A stretch of 64,000 nucleotides of DNA from G963663525 sp963663525 (GTDB lineage Bacteria > Myxococcota_A > SURF-8 > G963663525): the NCBI GenBank assembly GCA_963663525.2, contig CAXXHC010000001.1, positions 2,170,001 through 2,234,000 on the forward strand, written 5' to 3'. Each line of letters opens with the position of its first letter. Within the stretch, counting starts at the first letter, position 1. The notes under the pieces are model-generated. The model made no database searches. It worked only from the letters and a program-made list of their open reading frames with translations, and was not told the DNA's origin. Below, piece by piece: positions 42,776-51,087 of this stretch. The translations under genes were made by a program, and so were the position numbers.

Positions 42776-42950
42776 GGGTGCATCACAGGATATTGTCATT
42801 TCACTCAGATTGGATACCGCTCACTCCGAGTGCCGCCCGTGAGGGCGGTGTATCGAGGAGTAATATGATATGGCTCGATACGATTTGCTTCGCAAATCAC
42901 TCGCCATGAGCGTTTTTTTTGCGAAGTGGCAATTTTTATGATGTGCCCCC
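42776..42950. mobile_element. MITE-like element carrying repeat E copy 2
   Basis: Left end GGGTGCATCACA; right end TGATGTGCCCCC, an imperfect inverse that extends inward (ATTGTCATTTCAC against GCGAAGTGGCAAT). The left end is identical to that of the element at 17116-17319. No flanking direct repeat is obvious, so this is weaker than the first. Confidence 0.4.
42817..42912 (-). repeat. Dispersed multi-hairpin repeat E, copy 2
   Basis: The inverted copy of 24757-24860, about 80 percent identical. The same stems are kept: GATTTGC-gaa-GCAAATC, GTATCGA with TCGATAC, CCGCCC...GGGCGG, CGCTC with GAGCG. Confidence 0.75.
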
Positions 42951-42954
42951 AATC

Positions 42955-43166
42955 GGGCGGAAATTAAATGAGTGCGAAACATTGTAAAAGCTTATTCCAA
43001 GGAGAAAAGACGTAGGGGCGAGTGTAGTGAACAAAGTGAACGGAGCTTCCCCAAAACCGAAAAACTCTGTCAAAACGGGGGGCTACAGTCGCTATGCTCC
43101 TTTCACCCGCCCCTACATTCACCCTCCCTTTTTTGAGGTTTCAAACGAAAAAACAGATTTTGCACT
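42955..43166. repeat. Dispersed repeat C, copy 2
   Basis: The second 212-bp copy of 16881-17092. Its last 26 bases lie inside the polysaccharide deacetylase gene and supply that gene's final codons and stop. Confidence 0.85.
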
Positions 43167-44655
43167 TTTTAAATCTTCTCACCCATGCCAGCGCCAGTAG
43201 GAGCAGCAAAGCCATTCCTCCATCCATGCCCGACAGTCGGCAGCCGTTGGATTCCGATCCTTCCAGGCCACTGCCGGAATCGTTGCCGTCGTCGTTTTCC
43301 GAAAAGGCCGGGTGGTCGGAATCGGGGTTGGGTTCCCATTCCTCGGTTTCGGGATTGTATTCCGCGTTGGTGATTTCCGGCCTGGGCAGCACCGCACCGC
43401 CCTCGACTTCCTCCGGCGTCCAGTCCTGTGCCTCCCAGACACCCAGTACTTCGCCCATCGTCAGCACTTCGGCTTCCGCCTCGACGAGGTATTCCATGTC
43501 TGCCCGGAAAGAATCCGGAGTGACGAAAGTTTCCAGCGTTGCGGGATCGCCCAAGCGATGGTATACGAGAATCAGCCAGGCGTCCTCGGCGGCGGCTTTC
43601 TGGACGTAGTACTTGATATCGTCCAAGGTCGTGGTATTGAGGACGGAGATACACTTGAGGTGATAGACGTCGTAAGGCTTGTAATTCAAGCCGGATACGA
43701 TGGTGCGCATGTACTGATAATTTTCCTTCACCTTGACCATCACCTCATCGTTGTACGCGCCTCCCGGCGGAGTCAACCCAGGCACGTTGAACCCCAGTTC
43801 TTCCAAGATTTTTTTGGACTCGACGAGGTGTTTTTCCGCATCTTCCAGGCTGACTTCCGCGAGGTTGACGTGGTGCAGGCAGTGGGAACCGAACTCATGG
43901 CCTTCGGCTGCCATTTCGTATATTTGCTTAGAGGTCATGTAGTCGGCCTGGTAGCCGGGCTTGTCGATGAATTCGGCGTGAAGGAAGTGGGTTCCGGCAA
44001 AGCCCAGTTCGTTCATCACGGGAATCGCATGGATGAAGCCCGACACCCAGCCGTCGTCGAAAACGATGCTCACCAGCGCCTTTTTTCCCTCGACGTTTGG
44101 GTTGGTGTACTCCGTGACCGAAAAGTCGTCCGTTTCCAGCCAGCCTTTCGAGGCCAGCACGTGGAGCACCCGAATCTGGACCGTGCCTTCGGGAAGGACG
44201 ATCTCCGCCGTCAATTTTGTCCATTCTGCGGTGGATGGCGCACTGGCCACGGAAATCCAGCGGGTCTCGTCGGTGTCCAGAATGGCCTGAATCATCAGGC
44301 TGGTGGTGGTGTTGGAACGGTAGTAATTGGACAACGTATAGCGCGTCTGGCCCTCCACGATGTCGAAAGCTTCGGTCCACCACTTGCAGTCTCCCGCGCC
44401 TTCTGCGGTATCGACCGTATTTTCCACGCGCAGGCTTCTATTTCCGCTATGTCCCGTTTCCAGGTAGGTAAAAGTGGCGTCCACGTCGCCCCAAAAATTG
44501 CGAACCCAATGCTGGGGTACGTTCGAGTTGTCGGGATCGACGGTTTCCACCGAAGGATTGGGCAGAAGATTTTCCGGTTCTTCATCCTCGGCCCAGGCCG
44601 GAGAAATCAATCCAAAAACCACCAAAAACAGTAAAAGTTTAACAAGTTTGTTCAT
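43141..44655 (-). CDS. Secreted polysaccharide deacetylase with C-terminal sorting tail
   Basis: A 504-residue exported enzyme; ATG 44655 follows GGAG by 7 bases and overlaps the preceding gene's stop. Signal peptide LVKLLLFLVVFGLISPAWA. Residues about 25-185 look like a carbohydrate-binding beta-sandwich (NLLPNPSVETVD.. GHSGNRSLRVENTV). The NodB deacetylase domain (about 190-400) has VSIVFDDGWVSGF (metal Asp pair), HEFGSHCLHHVNL (metal His), TPPGGAYND and LILVYHRLGD. It removes N- or O-acetyl groups from a polysaccharide. The tail NGCRLSGMDGGMALLLLLALAWVRRFK resembles MYXO-CTERM; the final residues KCKICFFV come from repeat C. Confidence 0.88.
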   Translation of the reverse strand: MNKLVKLLLFLVVFGLISPAWAEDEEPENLLPNPSVETVDPDNSNVPQHWVRNFWGDVDATFTYLETGHSGNRSLRVENTVDTAEGAGDCKWWTEAFDIVEGQTRYTLSNYYRSNTTTSLMIQAILDTDETRWISVASAPSTAEWTKLTAEIVLPEGTVQIRVLHVLASKGWLETDDFSVTEYTNPNVEGKKALVSIVFDDGWVSGFIHAIPVMNELGFAGTHFLHAEFIDKPGYQADYMTSKQIYEMAAEGHEFGSHCLHHVNLAEVSLEDAEKHLVESKKILEELGFNVPGLTPPGGAYNDEVMVKVKENYQYMRTIVSGLNYKPYDVYHLKCISVLNTTTLDDIKYYVQKAAAEDAWLILVYHRLGDPATLETFVTPDSFRADMEYLVEAEAEVLTMGEVLGVWEAQDWTPEEVEGGAVLPRPEITNAEYNPETEEWEPNPDSDHPAFSENDDGNDSGSGLEGSESNGCRLSGMDGGMALLLLLALAWVRRFKKCKICFFV

Positions 44656-46997
44656 CGATATTCTCCATAGGCTTCCTGGATCGAATAGAATACCGGCTTT
44701 TTCCGCTCTTCGGATTCGATCTCGTTCCAGTCGTCCCAGGTGTAAAAGGGGATGCTCGCGGCATCCAAGTTGCTTGTCAACGAAGAGGGTCGGGGGAGGA
44801 TATCGACGATTTCCACGTCTTCTCCATCCCTTACAGCGGACACCACCACCACGGAAATTCCCGACGTCGCTTTAGACTCGAAGCCGTCGGTTTCGGTGTC
44901 GTCGAACAGAACCTGATGGCTGGAGGGGTCCGAAACCCACATGATATGCCAGGGAATACGGATTTCAATGACGCCATCGAGGCCGGGTTGCAGATGCGCC
45001 ATCGAGTTCTTCGAGGCGTCGCCGCGCGTCAGCACTCCGGGATAATACCATTTTTTCTCGGGAACGAAGTCGTAGCCGTTCGTGATGTACTGCGCGTCGT
45101 TGTTGACGATATATTTCGCCAGCACGAAATCTCCCGTATCGCTGGACACCGGCACGCCCGGCACGCTCCCTTCCCTTGCGAAGCCGTTGAGTTTCGGTGA
45201 AGGATCGTAGATGGAGTCTATCAGCAGTTCGTACGTATTTTGAGCCGCATCGAGGCGGATCATCGCCTCCATGCCGTGTGCCGCATCCACGCCGAGATCG
45301 ATGTCCGGGAAACGAGTGTTGCCGGTCGCTCCGTCCGCCGTGCTGATGCCCACGTACCAGACGGTGTTTTCCAGGTCGGGGAAATGGTCGGAAGCGGTCT
45401 CGATCATGAGATATAAAAACGCGGGGTCCGAGGCCATGTAGACCGCTTCGATCGTCCGTCCGTCGTCCTTGCCGTCGGCGTGGGGAGCGAGGGCTTCCCC
45501 TTCCTGGGAACCGACCTTGCTGCCGATGTCTTCCCAGTCCGAACGGTCGCCGTCCACGGCGATGCTCTGCCCTGGAATCGGGTAATACGACACCAGCCCG
45601 AAACTTTCCTCCGGGTTGATGACATCGTACCAGAAGCGTCCGCGCTCGTTGGGAAGCATCGTCGGGTTGGTCATCCAGGAGCGCTTGAACCATTCGTCGA
45701 TCAACTCGAAAACCACCGCCCCGCCGCAGCCGGACTCCACGATGGAATCGAACAGGTCCACTACGTATTCCGCCTGCTCCAGTTCGCTGTACCCGCCGTG
45801 GTTGTATGCATATTCTCCCACGTGGGCGTATCCCATGCTGGAAGGCAGGCCGTATTCGGTGACGAACACCGGAATGCCCTGCAAATGGGATTTCAGATCC
45901 AGCAAGTATCCGAGATAACTATTGGTTTTCCCTTTGCTGTCGCGAACTTGAATGTAGTCCGGATCGTAGATGATGAACTCCGGGTTGAAAGGATAGATGT
46001 GAAACGAGGCGTAAACCCCGGAAGTGAACGACTCGGACAGCGTAAAATCCTCGAAATTGACATCGACCGTATCCTGGTCGAAATTGGGTGTTTCGGTGGG
46101 ATGATGGATCGGATCGAGGGCGGGCCAGTTGCTCCAGGCAACGGGTCGTTGCTGGCCGTACATCGCGATTTCGTACGCGACCACGTGGTCCAGATTCCGC
46201 GCCACCCAGGCTTCGATAGGCAGGCCGTCGTCTTTGCTGATGTAATAACCTTCATAGCGGGTATAGGGAGCCCACACCTCGTTGCTTTCCTCGACCTGGT
46301 ATCCCGCCATTTCGTGTCCCGGTAACCAGGCCATCAGGTAATCGCTGACGTCCGTGGTGTAGGTTCCGTAGGATTTTCCGAAGCGGTGCTCGATGTCGGC
46401 CATGCCATGCAGAGCATCGATGACGCGTTCGATCTCCCCGTCGATCTGGTCGGTGGCGTCGCTCATGTAATCGCCTTCTTCCAGTTCGTCGAGCCAGATC
46501 CCCTGCACGAGGTACAGCGGATGTTCCGGGTGGGTGGCGTTGTATTCGGCGAAGGCTTCGTAAAAAACCGGGAAATGCAGGGTATAGGTCCGTATCATGT
46601 TGCAGTTGAGTTCGGCGACCATCTCCAGCCAGCGGTCGAAGGTTTCGCGGGAGAGGTCCATTTCGCTGGGAAAACGGCCCGGCGTGCCGGTCGCCACGTT
46701 GACGCCCACCGGAAAGAAGGGCTCCCAACCGTTGCCGGTGTTGATCTCGAAATAGTCGCTGATGGCGCGGAAATGCGCTACGCCGTCTCCTCCGGTCTGA
46801 TCCGACGTTTCGCCATCGGATTCCACATCCTCTGAAATCTCGCCGTCCCCGGGCGTGACACTGCCCGGACAGTCGGGGCCGAAACAGTAGCTTTCCCCAC
46901 TATCGCTACAGGCCGAGAGCCAGAACGCCATCATAAGAACAGCGGAAAGCGAAACCAACCTCTTGAAAACATAGGAAAAATCTTCAAATCCATTCAT
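44652..46997 (-). CDS. Glycoside hydrolase-type lipoprotein with C-terminal CBM9-like domain
   Basis: A 781-residue lipoprotein. ATG 46997 is taken; the ribosome-binding site is weak and earlier in-frame starts exist. The signal (FKRLVSLSAVLMMAFWLSAC) ends in a lipobox, then an acidic DGEISEDVESDGETSD linker. Residues about 70-530 form a TIM-barrel glycosidase/transglycosylase-like domain: FFPVGVNVATGTPGRFP, NCNMIRTYTLHFP, IPVFVTEYGLPSSMG (likely nucleophile Glu), FELIDEWFKRSW. The remainder (IAVDGDRSDWEDIGS...AVYMASDPAFLYLMIET) resembles a CBM9-like domain. It is coupled by a 4-base overlap to the deacetylase, so both probably act on one extracellular glycan. The exact GH family is not assigned. 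Confidence 0.82.
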   Translation of the reverse strand: MNGFEDFSYVFKRLVSLSAVLMMAFWLSACSDSGESYCFGPDCPGSVTPGDGEISEDVESDGETSDQTGGDGVAHFRAISDYFEINTGNGWEPFFPVGVNVATGTPGRFPSEMDLSRETFDRWLEMVAELNCNMIRTYTLHFPVFYEAFAEYNATHPEHPLYLVQGIWLDELEEGDYMSDATDQIDGEIERVIDALHGMADIEHRFGKSYGTYTTDVSDYLMAWLPGHEMAGYQVEESNEVWAPYTRYEGYYISKDDGLPIEAWVARNLDHVVAYEIAMYGQQRPVAWSNWPALDPIHHPTETPNFDQDTVDVNFEDFTLSESFTSGVYASFHIYPFNPEFIIYDPDYIQVRDSKGKTNSYLGYLLDLKSHLQGIPVFVTEYGLPSSMGYAHVGEYAYNHGGYSELEQAEYVVDLFDSIVESGCGGAVVFELIDEWFKRSWMTNPTMLPNERGRFWYDVINPEESFGLVSYYPIPGQSIAVDGDRSDWEDIGSKVGSQEGEALAPHADGKDDGRTIEAVYMASDPAFLYLMIETASDHFPDLENTVWYVGISTADGATGNTRFPDIDLGVDAAHGMEAMIRLDAAQNTYELLIDSIYDPSPKLNGFAREGSVPGVPVSSDTGDFVLAKYIVNNDAQYITNGYDFVPEKKWYYPGVLTRGDASKNSMAHLQPGLDGVIEIRIPWHIMWVSDPSSHQVLFDDTETDGFESKATSGISVVVVSAVRDGEDVEIVDILPRPSSLTSNLDAASIPFYTWDDWNEIESEERKKPVFYSIQEAYGEYR

Positions 46998-47253
46998 GCT
47001 TTTTGTCTTTCGGCATTTTTTCGCTTTTTCCACTGCAAATTTCTTTCGTTCCCAAACATTCATTAGAGTGTCTAACATAATGTGTCCCCGCCCATGAGAT
47101 GCAAGAAGCAATCCATAGTACCACGACTGAAAAACGCCGTCCATGATCGATTTTGTTTATGCGGAGAGCGCGATTTAAGAATTGCAGTAAATATATCAAG
47201 CCGTTCGAATTTTCAGCGCTAATGGAGATGCAGAAAATCCTTCAACGCAGCAT

Positions 47254-47565
47254 CTATGGTATGCATAGAGTCGTCTGGAATGGTTGCGTATGACGAAGAA
47301 TTCGTCGGATATCAATACAGCGAAGCTGATCGATCAACGCGAAGGAATCCGCTTTCAATCCACCTTGCCCCGCGAAAAGGGGAACCGACCACGGTCCTTC
47401 CACCTTCGTGCGGGTTACGAGAACGACGGCAACAAGCGGAAAACGGGACTGGTGAATGACCTTTGGATCGCTCACGACAACTGCGGGTCGAACTCCGGCT
47501 TGCTCGTGGCCGATGATCGGGTCCAACCGAACGCGAACGAGGGTTCCTCGAAGGAAAGATTTCAT
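47254..47565 (-). CDS. MazF/PemK-family toxin, C-terminus frameshifted
   Basis: A 103-residue MazF-like RNA endonuclease. It overlaps the antitoxin stop by 4 bases. Motifs: RGTLVRVRLDPIIGHEQAGVRPAVVVSD, FPLVAVVLVTRTKVEGPWSVPL, DSFALIDQLRCIDIRRI. After RRILRH the frame reads TQPFQTTLCIP and stops, unlike the family. In another frame the DNA continues ATIPDDSMHTIDAALKDFLHLH to a stop at 47219, which is a normal MazF end. A one-base loss near 47288 therefore removed the last helix. Whether the truncated toxin works is unknown. Confidence 0.85.
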   Translation of the reverse strand: MKSFLRGTLVRVRLDPIIGHEQAGVRPAVVVSDPKVIHQSRFPLVAVVLVTRTKVEGPWSVPLFAGQGGLKADSFALIDQLRCIDIRRILRHTQPFQTTLCIP

Positions 47566-47780
47566 GAGTTATCTGGCCAACGAAACGGTTTGCCTTCTGC
47601 TGGATCGAGCAAATCAGAATCACCGTCATCTGTTTGGGCGGACCAGTCTCTCAAATCCGCCAGTTCGTCCGCAAGCCATTCGCCATCCATATCCATCAGG
47701 CGTTCGAGGAGACGTTTTCGCTCGCTATGAGGCAGCTTGTTGAGCAAAGGCCAGATATCTTCTACGGTTAGATGGTTCAT
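47562..47780 (-). CDS. Antitoxin of MazF-like module
   Basis: A 72-residue acidic protein preceding and overlapping the toxin gene, as expected of an antitoxin. ATG 47780 is preferred because GGAGGT lies 6 bases upstream. Sequence: MNHLTVEDIWPLLNKLPHSE, then a helix RKRLLERLMDMDGEWLADEL and an acidic tail DDGDSDLLDPAEGKPF, which could block the toxin. It has no clear AbrB or RHH fold. I infer the role from position and size. Confidence 0.75.
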   Translation of the reverse strand: MNHLTVEDIWPLLNKLPHSERKRLLERLMDMDGEWLADELADLRDWSAQTDDGDSDLLDPAEGKPFRWPDNS

Positions 47781-47802
47781 TGGCATACCTCCATCTGTTT
47801 CC

Positions 47803-47831
47803 AGGATAACCAACACCGTTCGTTACGTCAA
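47803..47831 (-). promoter_or_regulatory. Promoter of the toxin-antitoxin module
   Basis: Minus strand TTGACG (47831-47826), 17 bases, TATCCT (47808-47803), about 25 bases before the antitoxin start. Confidence 0.6.
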
Positions 47832-47979
47832 TCGATTCCAGAGAAACCCGAAATTTGCTGATAATCGTGAAAAATCAACACTATATGGTGAAATATTCCG
47901 CTTGTTTGAATATTTTGGGAAGGCAAGATCTCGAATCGCATTTCACTCGTGATGTAGACACTATCTCGCATGGCTGTGC

Positions 47980-48008
47980 TTGACCTTTTGACGAGGGCAC
48001 CTTATTTT
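47980..48008 (+). promoter_or_regulatory. Candidate promoter of htpX
   Basis: TTGACC (47980-47985), 17 bases, TATTTT (48003-48008), about 50 bases before the htpX start. A second TTGACG at 47988 has poor spacing. Confidence 0.4.
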
Positions 48009-48056
48009 ATGCTCGGAAATTGGGATTCGAAACCGGAAGAATGAGGAAAAACAACC

Positions 48057-48920
48057 ATGAATATGCTCAAGACCATGTTGCTGATGTTCATCCTGACTTC
48101 CATCCTGCTCGTGGCCGGGCAGATGCTTGGCGGACCTACGGGCGTGGTTATCGCCCTGGTTTTCGCCATCGGCATGAATTTTTTCAGCTATTGGTTCTCG
48201 GATAAAATCGTGCTGCGCATGTACCGAGGCCAGGAAGTCTCCCGCAACGAAGCGCCGGAACTGCATGAAATTGTGGAGAAACTCGCGCGCCGGGCAGAAA
48301 TTCCCATGCCGAAAGTCTACATCCTCCCCAGCAATTCTCCCAACGCCTTCGCTACGGGACGCAATCCGAATCACGCCGCCGTGGCCGTGACCCAGGGCTT
48401 GATGCGCACCCTCAACCGCGACGAGTTGGAAGGTGTGCTGGCCCACGAGTTGGGGCACGTGCTGCACCGGGATATCCTCATCGGCACCATCGCGGGCACC
48501 ATGGCCGGAGCGATCAGCATGTTGGCCAGCATGGCCCAGTGGGCGATGATCTTTGGTGGAGGTGACGACGAGGACAATCCTTTCGGCTTTATCGGACTTC
48601 TCGTGGGTATGATTGTGTTACCGATCGCCGCCATGCTGGTGCAGATGGCCGTCAGTCGCAGCCGCGAATTCGCCGCCGACGAGCGCGCCGGGGAGTTGAC
48701 CGGAAAGCCGAAAGCACTGGCGGACGCCTTGCGAAAAATCACCGCCACGGCCCAGGCTATTCCCATGCAGGAAGCAGGACAGGCGACGGCGCACATGTTC
48801 ATTGCCAACCCGCTTTCCGGCCAGAACATGGCCCAGCTTTTCTCCACCCATCCCGACCCGGAGGAACGCATTCGCCGTTTGATGGAACAGCAGGAGAAGG
48901 TAGGATACGGCGCGTACTGA
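48057..48920 (+). CDS. htpX: Protease HtpX
   Basis: A 287-residue M48 membrane metalloprotease involved in quality control of inner-membrane proteins. Two N-terminal helices (MLLMFILTSILLVAG and VVIALVFAIGMNFFSYWF), the zinc motif HELGH (residues 130-134) in LEGVLAHELGHVLHRD, a second hydrophobic pair, and the third ligand region SRSREFAADERAGELTG are all present. The end LFSTHPDPEERIRRLM is typical. GAGG lies 9-10 bases upstream of the ATG. Length normal. Confidence 0.95.
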   Translation: MNMLKTMLLMFILTSILLVAGQMLGGPTGVVIALVFAIGMNFFSYWFSDKIVLRMYRGQEVSRNEAPELHEIVEKLARRAEIPMPKVYILPSNSPNAFATGRNPNHAAVAVTQGLMRTLNRDELEGVLAHELGHVLHRDILIGTIAGTMAGAISMLASMAQWAMIFGGGDDEDNPFGFIGLLVGMIVLPIAAMLVQMAVSRSREFAADERAGELTGKPKALADALRKITATAQAIPMQEAGQATAHMFIANPLSGQNMAQLFSTHPDPEERIRRLMEQQEKVGYGAY

Positions 48921-48963
48921 TCGGTACGGAAATTTCTAGAAAAATCAATACGATACGCAAACG

Positions 48964-48993
48964 AAAACGGGCTGAGAATCAGCCCGTTTTTTG
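48964..48993 (+). terminator. Intrinsic terminator after htpX
   Basis: AAACGGGCTGA-gaa-TCAGCCCGTTT followed by TTTG, 43 bases after the htpX stop. The A-rich left arm lets it also serve the opposing gene that ends at 49017. Confidence 0.8.
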
Positions 48994-49016
48994 TGAAAAT
49001 GGTAAGCTTTACAGGA

Positions 49017-50321
49017 TCAAGAGACAGCTTTGTCCACTCCTCCACTGATGGCTTTGGCACCTTTGACCATGTTGTTGAAAAACACGGAGCGAAGCGGCTC
49101 TATGGCCATGGTGGCTTTGTACAGCGACGTGTTTTCCAGCGCCGAGACGATGCGGCCCAATGCACGATGGCTAAGCTTCGTGGGGTCGTCGAAAATCAAC
49201 GGCGCCAGGCGTCCGCGTTCGATGGCCATGGCGATGGTTTTGTCGAACACGGTTTCAGGGGTGAACACGCGGCTGGCGCGCGATTTCATGGAAATTGAAC
49301 CTTTTTTACAGTAGTTGTAGCAAACACCACAGCCCAGGCAGAGTTCTTCGTCCCGCACCGCCCAGCGTTTTTTCTTGCCGTTTTCACCGATTTTCTCACG
49401 GATTTCAATGGCTTCGACCGGGCAGGCTTTGGCGCACTTCCCACATCCGATGCAGGAATCCAGATCGATTTCCATGATGTAATTGGATGAAACGATGGCG
49501 TTTTTAAGGTTGAAGGTGCGAATGCCCTGCATCATCCCGCAACAGCAACCACAGCAATTGCAGATATAAGTCGGATTGCGCTGCACGTTGTCGCCGGTCT
49601 GCGCCAGCCCGGCTTCCTTGCACTGTTGGAGGATGTCCATCGCCTCTTTCGTGTCGATTTCCTCGGCGATGCCCGATTTTATCAGCGCGGCGGCTCCGTA
49701 GTTGAGTGAAAGGCAGGTGCGCTGCGGACGCTCGCAGGCGTCTCCCAAATGGCTGTGATGGTGGCGGCAGGCGCACAGACCCACGGAGAGGAGATTGGCC
49801 GATTCGATGAGCTTCGAGGCGCGTTCCCAGTCGAGGATTTCGGAGTAATCCGTCAGGGCTTCCTCGCGCACCAGAGAGCGCCCGATCTGGGTTTGTCCCT
49901 GGAAAACCGAGTGGGCCAGATCGCCTTCGTTTTTCATATATTGTTCGAAAAGCTCGGCCAGCTCTTTCATCGGGGCGTCTTCACGATGACGCATGAACGT
50001 GAATTCGAAAAAGCCGATGATAATCGGTGCGAGCATGACGAAACGACGGTTTTTGTAGTCGAGGTCGATGACCAGGCCCTTTTCCGCCATGCGGGTAACC
50101 ACTTCGTCCAGACGCTCTATTTCGATACCTGTTTTGCGGCTGATGTGCCCCAGTGATTTCGGAGACAGGGGAAGATTCACGGCGTAGGAGGCTTCTTCTT
50201 CGTTGAACAGCAGTTTGAGGATTTTCATCAACGTGGGGGAAGCGGGCGCGCCCGTCACGGTAAGGTCCAGATATTGTTGTAGTTGTTCGTACTTTTTGTC
50301 GGGATTGACGGCGTGGCCCAC
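49017..50321 (-). CDS. Winged-helix/ferredoxin fusion Fe-S protein
   Basis: A 434-residue cytoplasmic protein; GTG 50321 follows GGAGG by 5 bases. Residues about 25-110 look like a winged-helix domain (PTLMKILKLLFNEEEASYAVNLPLSPKSLGHISRKTGIEIERLDEVVTRMAEKGLV). Then a Cys/His block (CACRHHHSHLGDACERPQRTCL), CNCCGCCCGMM, and two ferredoxin motifs (CIGCGKCAKACP and CLGCGVCYNYCKKG). This arrangement occurs in uncharacterised 4Fe-4S proteins of anaerobic bacteria and archaea. A redox-sensing or electron-transfer role is likely, but whether the winged helix binds DNA is unknown. Confidence 0.85.
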   Translation of the reverse strand: MGHAVNPDKKYEQLQQYLDLTVTGAPASPTLMKILKLLFNEEEASYAVNLPLSPKSLGHISRKTGIEIERLDEVVTRMAEKGLVIDLDYKNRRFVMLAPIIIGFFEFTFMRHREDAPMKELAELFEQYMKNEGDLAHSVFQGQTQIGRSLVREEALTDYSEILDWERASKLIESANLLSVGLCACRHHHSHLGDACERPQRTCLSLNYGAAALIKSGIAEEIDTKEAMDILQQCKEAGLAQTGDNVQRNPTYICNCCGCCCGMMQGIRTFNLKNAIVSSNYIMEIDLDSCIGCGKCAKACPVEAIEIREKIGENGKKKRWAVRDEELCLGCGVCYNYCKKGSISMKSRASRVFTPETVFDKTIAMAIERGRLAPLIFDDPTKLSHRALGRIVSALENTSLYKATMAIEPLRSVFFNNMVKGAKAISGGVDKAVS

Positions 50322-50460
50322 GTTGTCCTCCTACGAAAATGGATGAAAAGATTCGGCAGTATACAGCAAACTTCGGTTCCATGAAATGATATCGCTTTTT
50401 TCATTTCCAGTTTCATGGAATCCCAAGAGTAAAAAATGAAATTATTTCAAAAAAAGCGGC

Positions 50461-50491
50461 TTGACAATTTCGATACTGTAACAACTTTACT
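50461..50491 (+). promoter_or_regulatory. Candidate promoter of the Fur-family gene
   Basis: TTGACA at 50461-50466; ACTTTA lies 17 bases on, or TTTACT 19 bases on, giving two readings of the -10. Confidence 0.45.
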
Positions 50492-50512
50492 AACAAGTAA
50501 TTCATTCTTGTT
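50492..50512. promoter_or_regulatory. Palindrome AACAAG-N9-CTTGTT, possible autoregulatory operator
   Basis: An inverted repeat with perfect 6-bp arms directly after the -10 region and 13 bases before the Fur-family start codon. Position and length suit a Fur/PerR-type operator although the sequence differs from the enterobacterial Fur box. Confidence 0.35.
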
Positions 50513-50524
50513 TGGTATTGCTAC

Positions 50525-51019
50525 ATGGAAATGTATCCTAACACGCTCGAAGATCGGATGAAATGCTTCGAAGAGATTTGCCGGAGGCACGGTATAAAAC
50601 TGACGCCCCAGCGGATGGAAGTGTTTCGCGAAGTGGCACGCTCCGGGAATCATCCGGACGTGGAGAGTGTGTATCGTGGTGTACGCGAGCGGATGCCGAC
50701 GATTTCGCTCGATACCGTCTACCGAACGCTCTGGAAATTGGAGGAACTCGGCCTCGTCGTCGTGCTCGGTTCCACCCGTGAGCGAACCCGTTTCGATGCC
50801 AACCTGGAACCCCATCATCATTTCGTATGTGTCGAATGCGGAAAAACGCGCGATTTTTACAGCAAAGACCTGCTTCATCCGAAATTGCCCGAATCGTTGA
50901 AAACCATAGGTACGCCTTTGAGCACTCATGTGGAAGTGCGCGGAGTATGCCACGAATGCCGGATGAAAAATGATAAAAACGTTCGTTCTGAAAATAATTG
51001 CAACGATCCTGATCTCTAG
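50525..51019 (+). CDS. Fur-family (probably PerR-like) transcriptional regulator
   Basis: A 164-residue metal-dependent regulator. The winged-helix domain is GIKLTPQRMEVFREVARSGNHPDVESVYRGVRERMPTISLDTVYRTLWKLEELGLV. The dimerisation part has the metal sites EPHHHFVCVECGKTRDF and GVCHECRMK (two CxxC structural zinc). The gene lies 68 bases upstream of a peroxiredoxin gene, which points to PerR-type peroxide sensing instead of iron control; this is inference. ATG 50525 is used, with ATG 50531 possible. Confidence 0.92.
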   Translation: MEMYPNTLEDRMKCFEEICRRHGIKLTPQRMEVFREVARSGNHPDVESVYRGVRERMPTISLDTVYRTLWKLEELGLVVVLGSTRERTRFDANLEPHHHFVCVECGKTRDFYSKDLLHPKLPESLKTIGTPLSTHVEVRGVCHECRMKNDKNVRSENNCNDPDL

Positions 51020-51087
51020 CGGCTCTGTACGTCTACCCCGTACGGGGTATGACAAAAAAACCATTCATCCCATTTTAGGAGGAAGCC

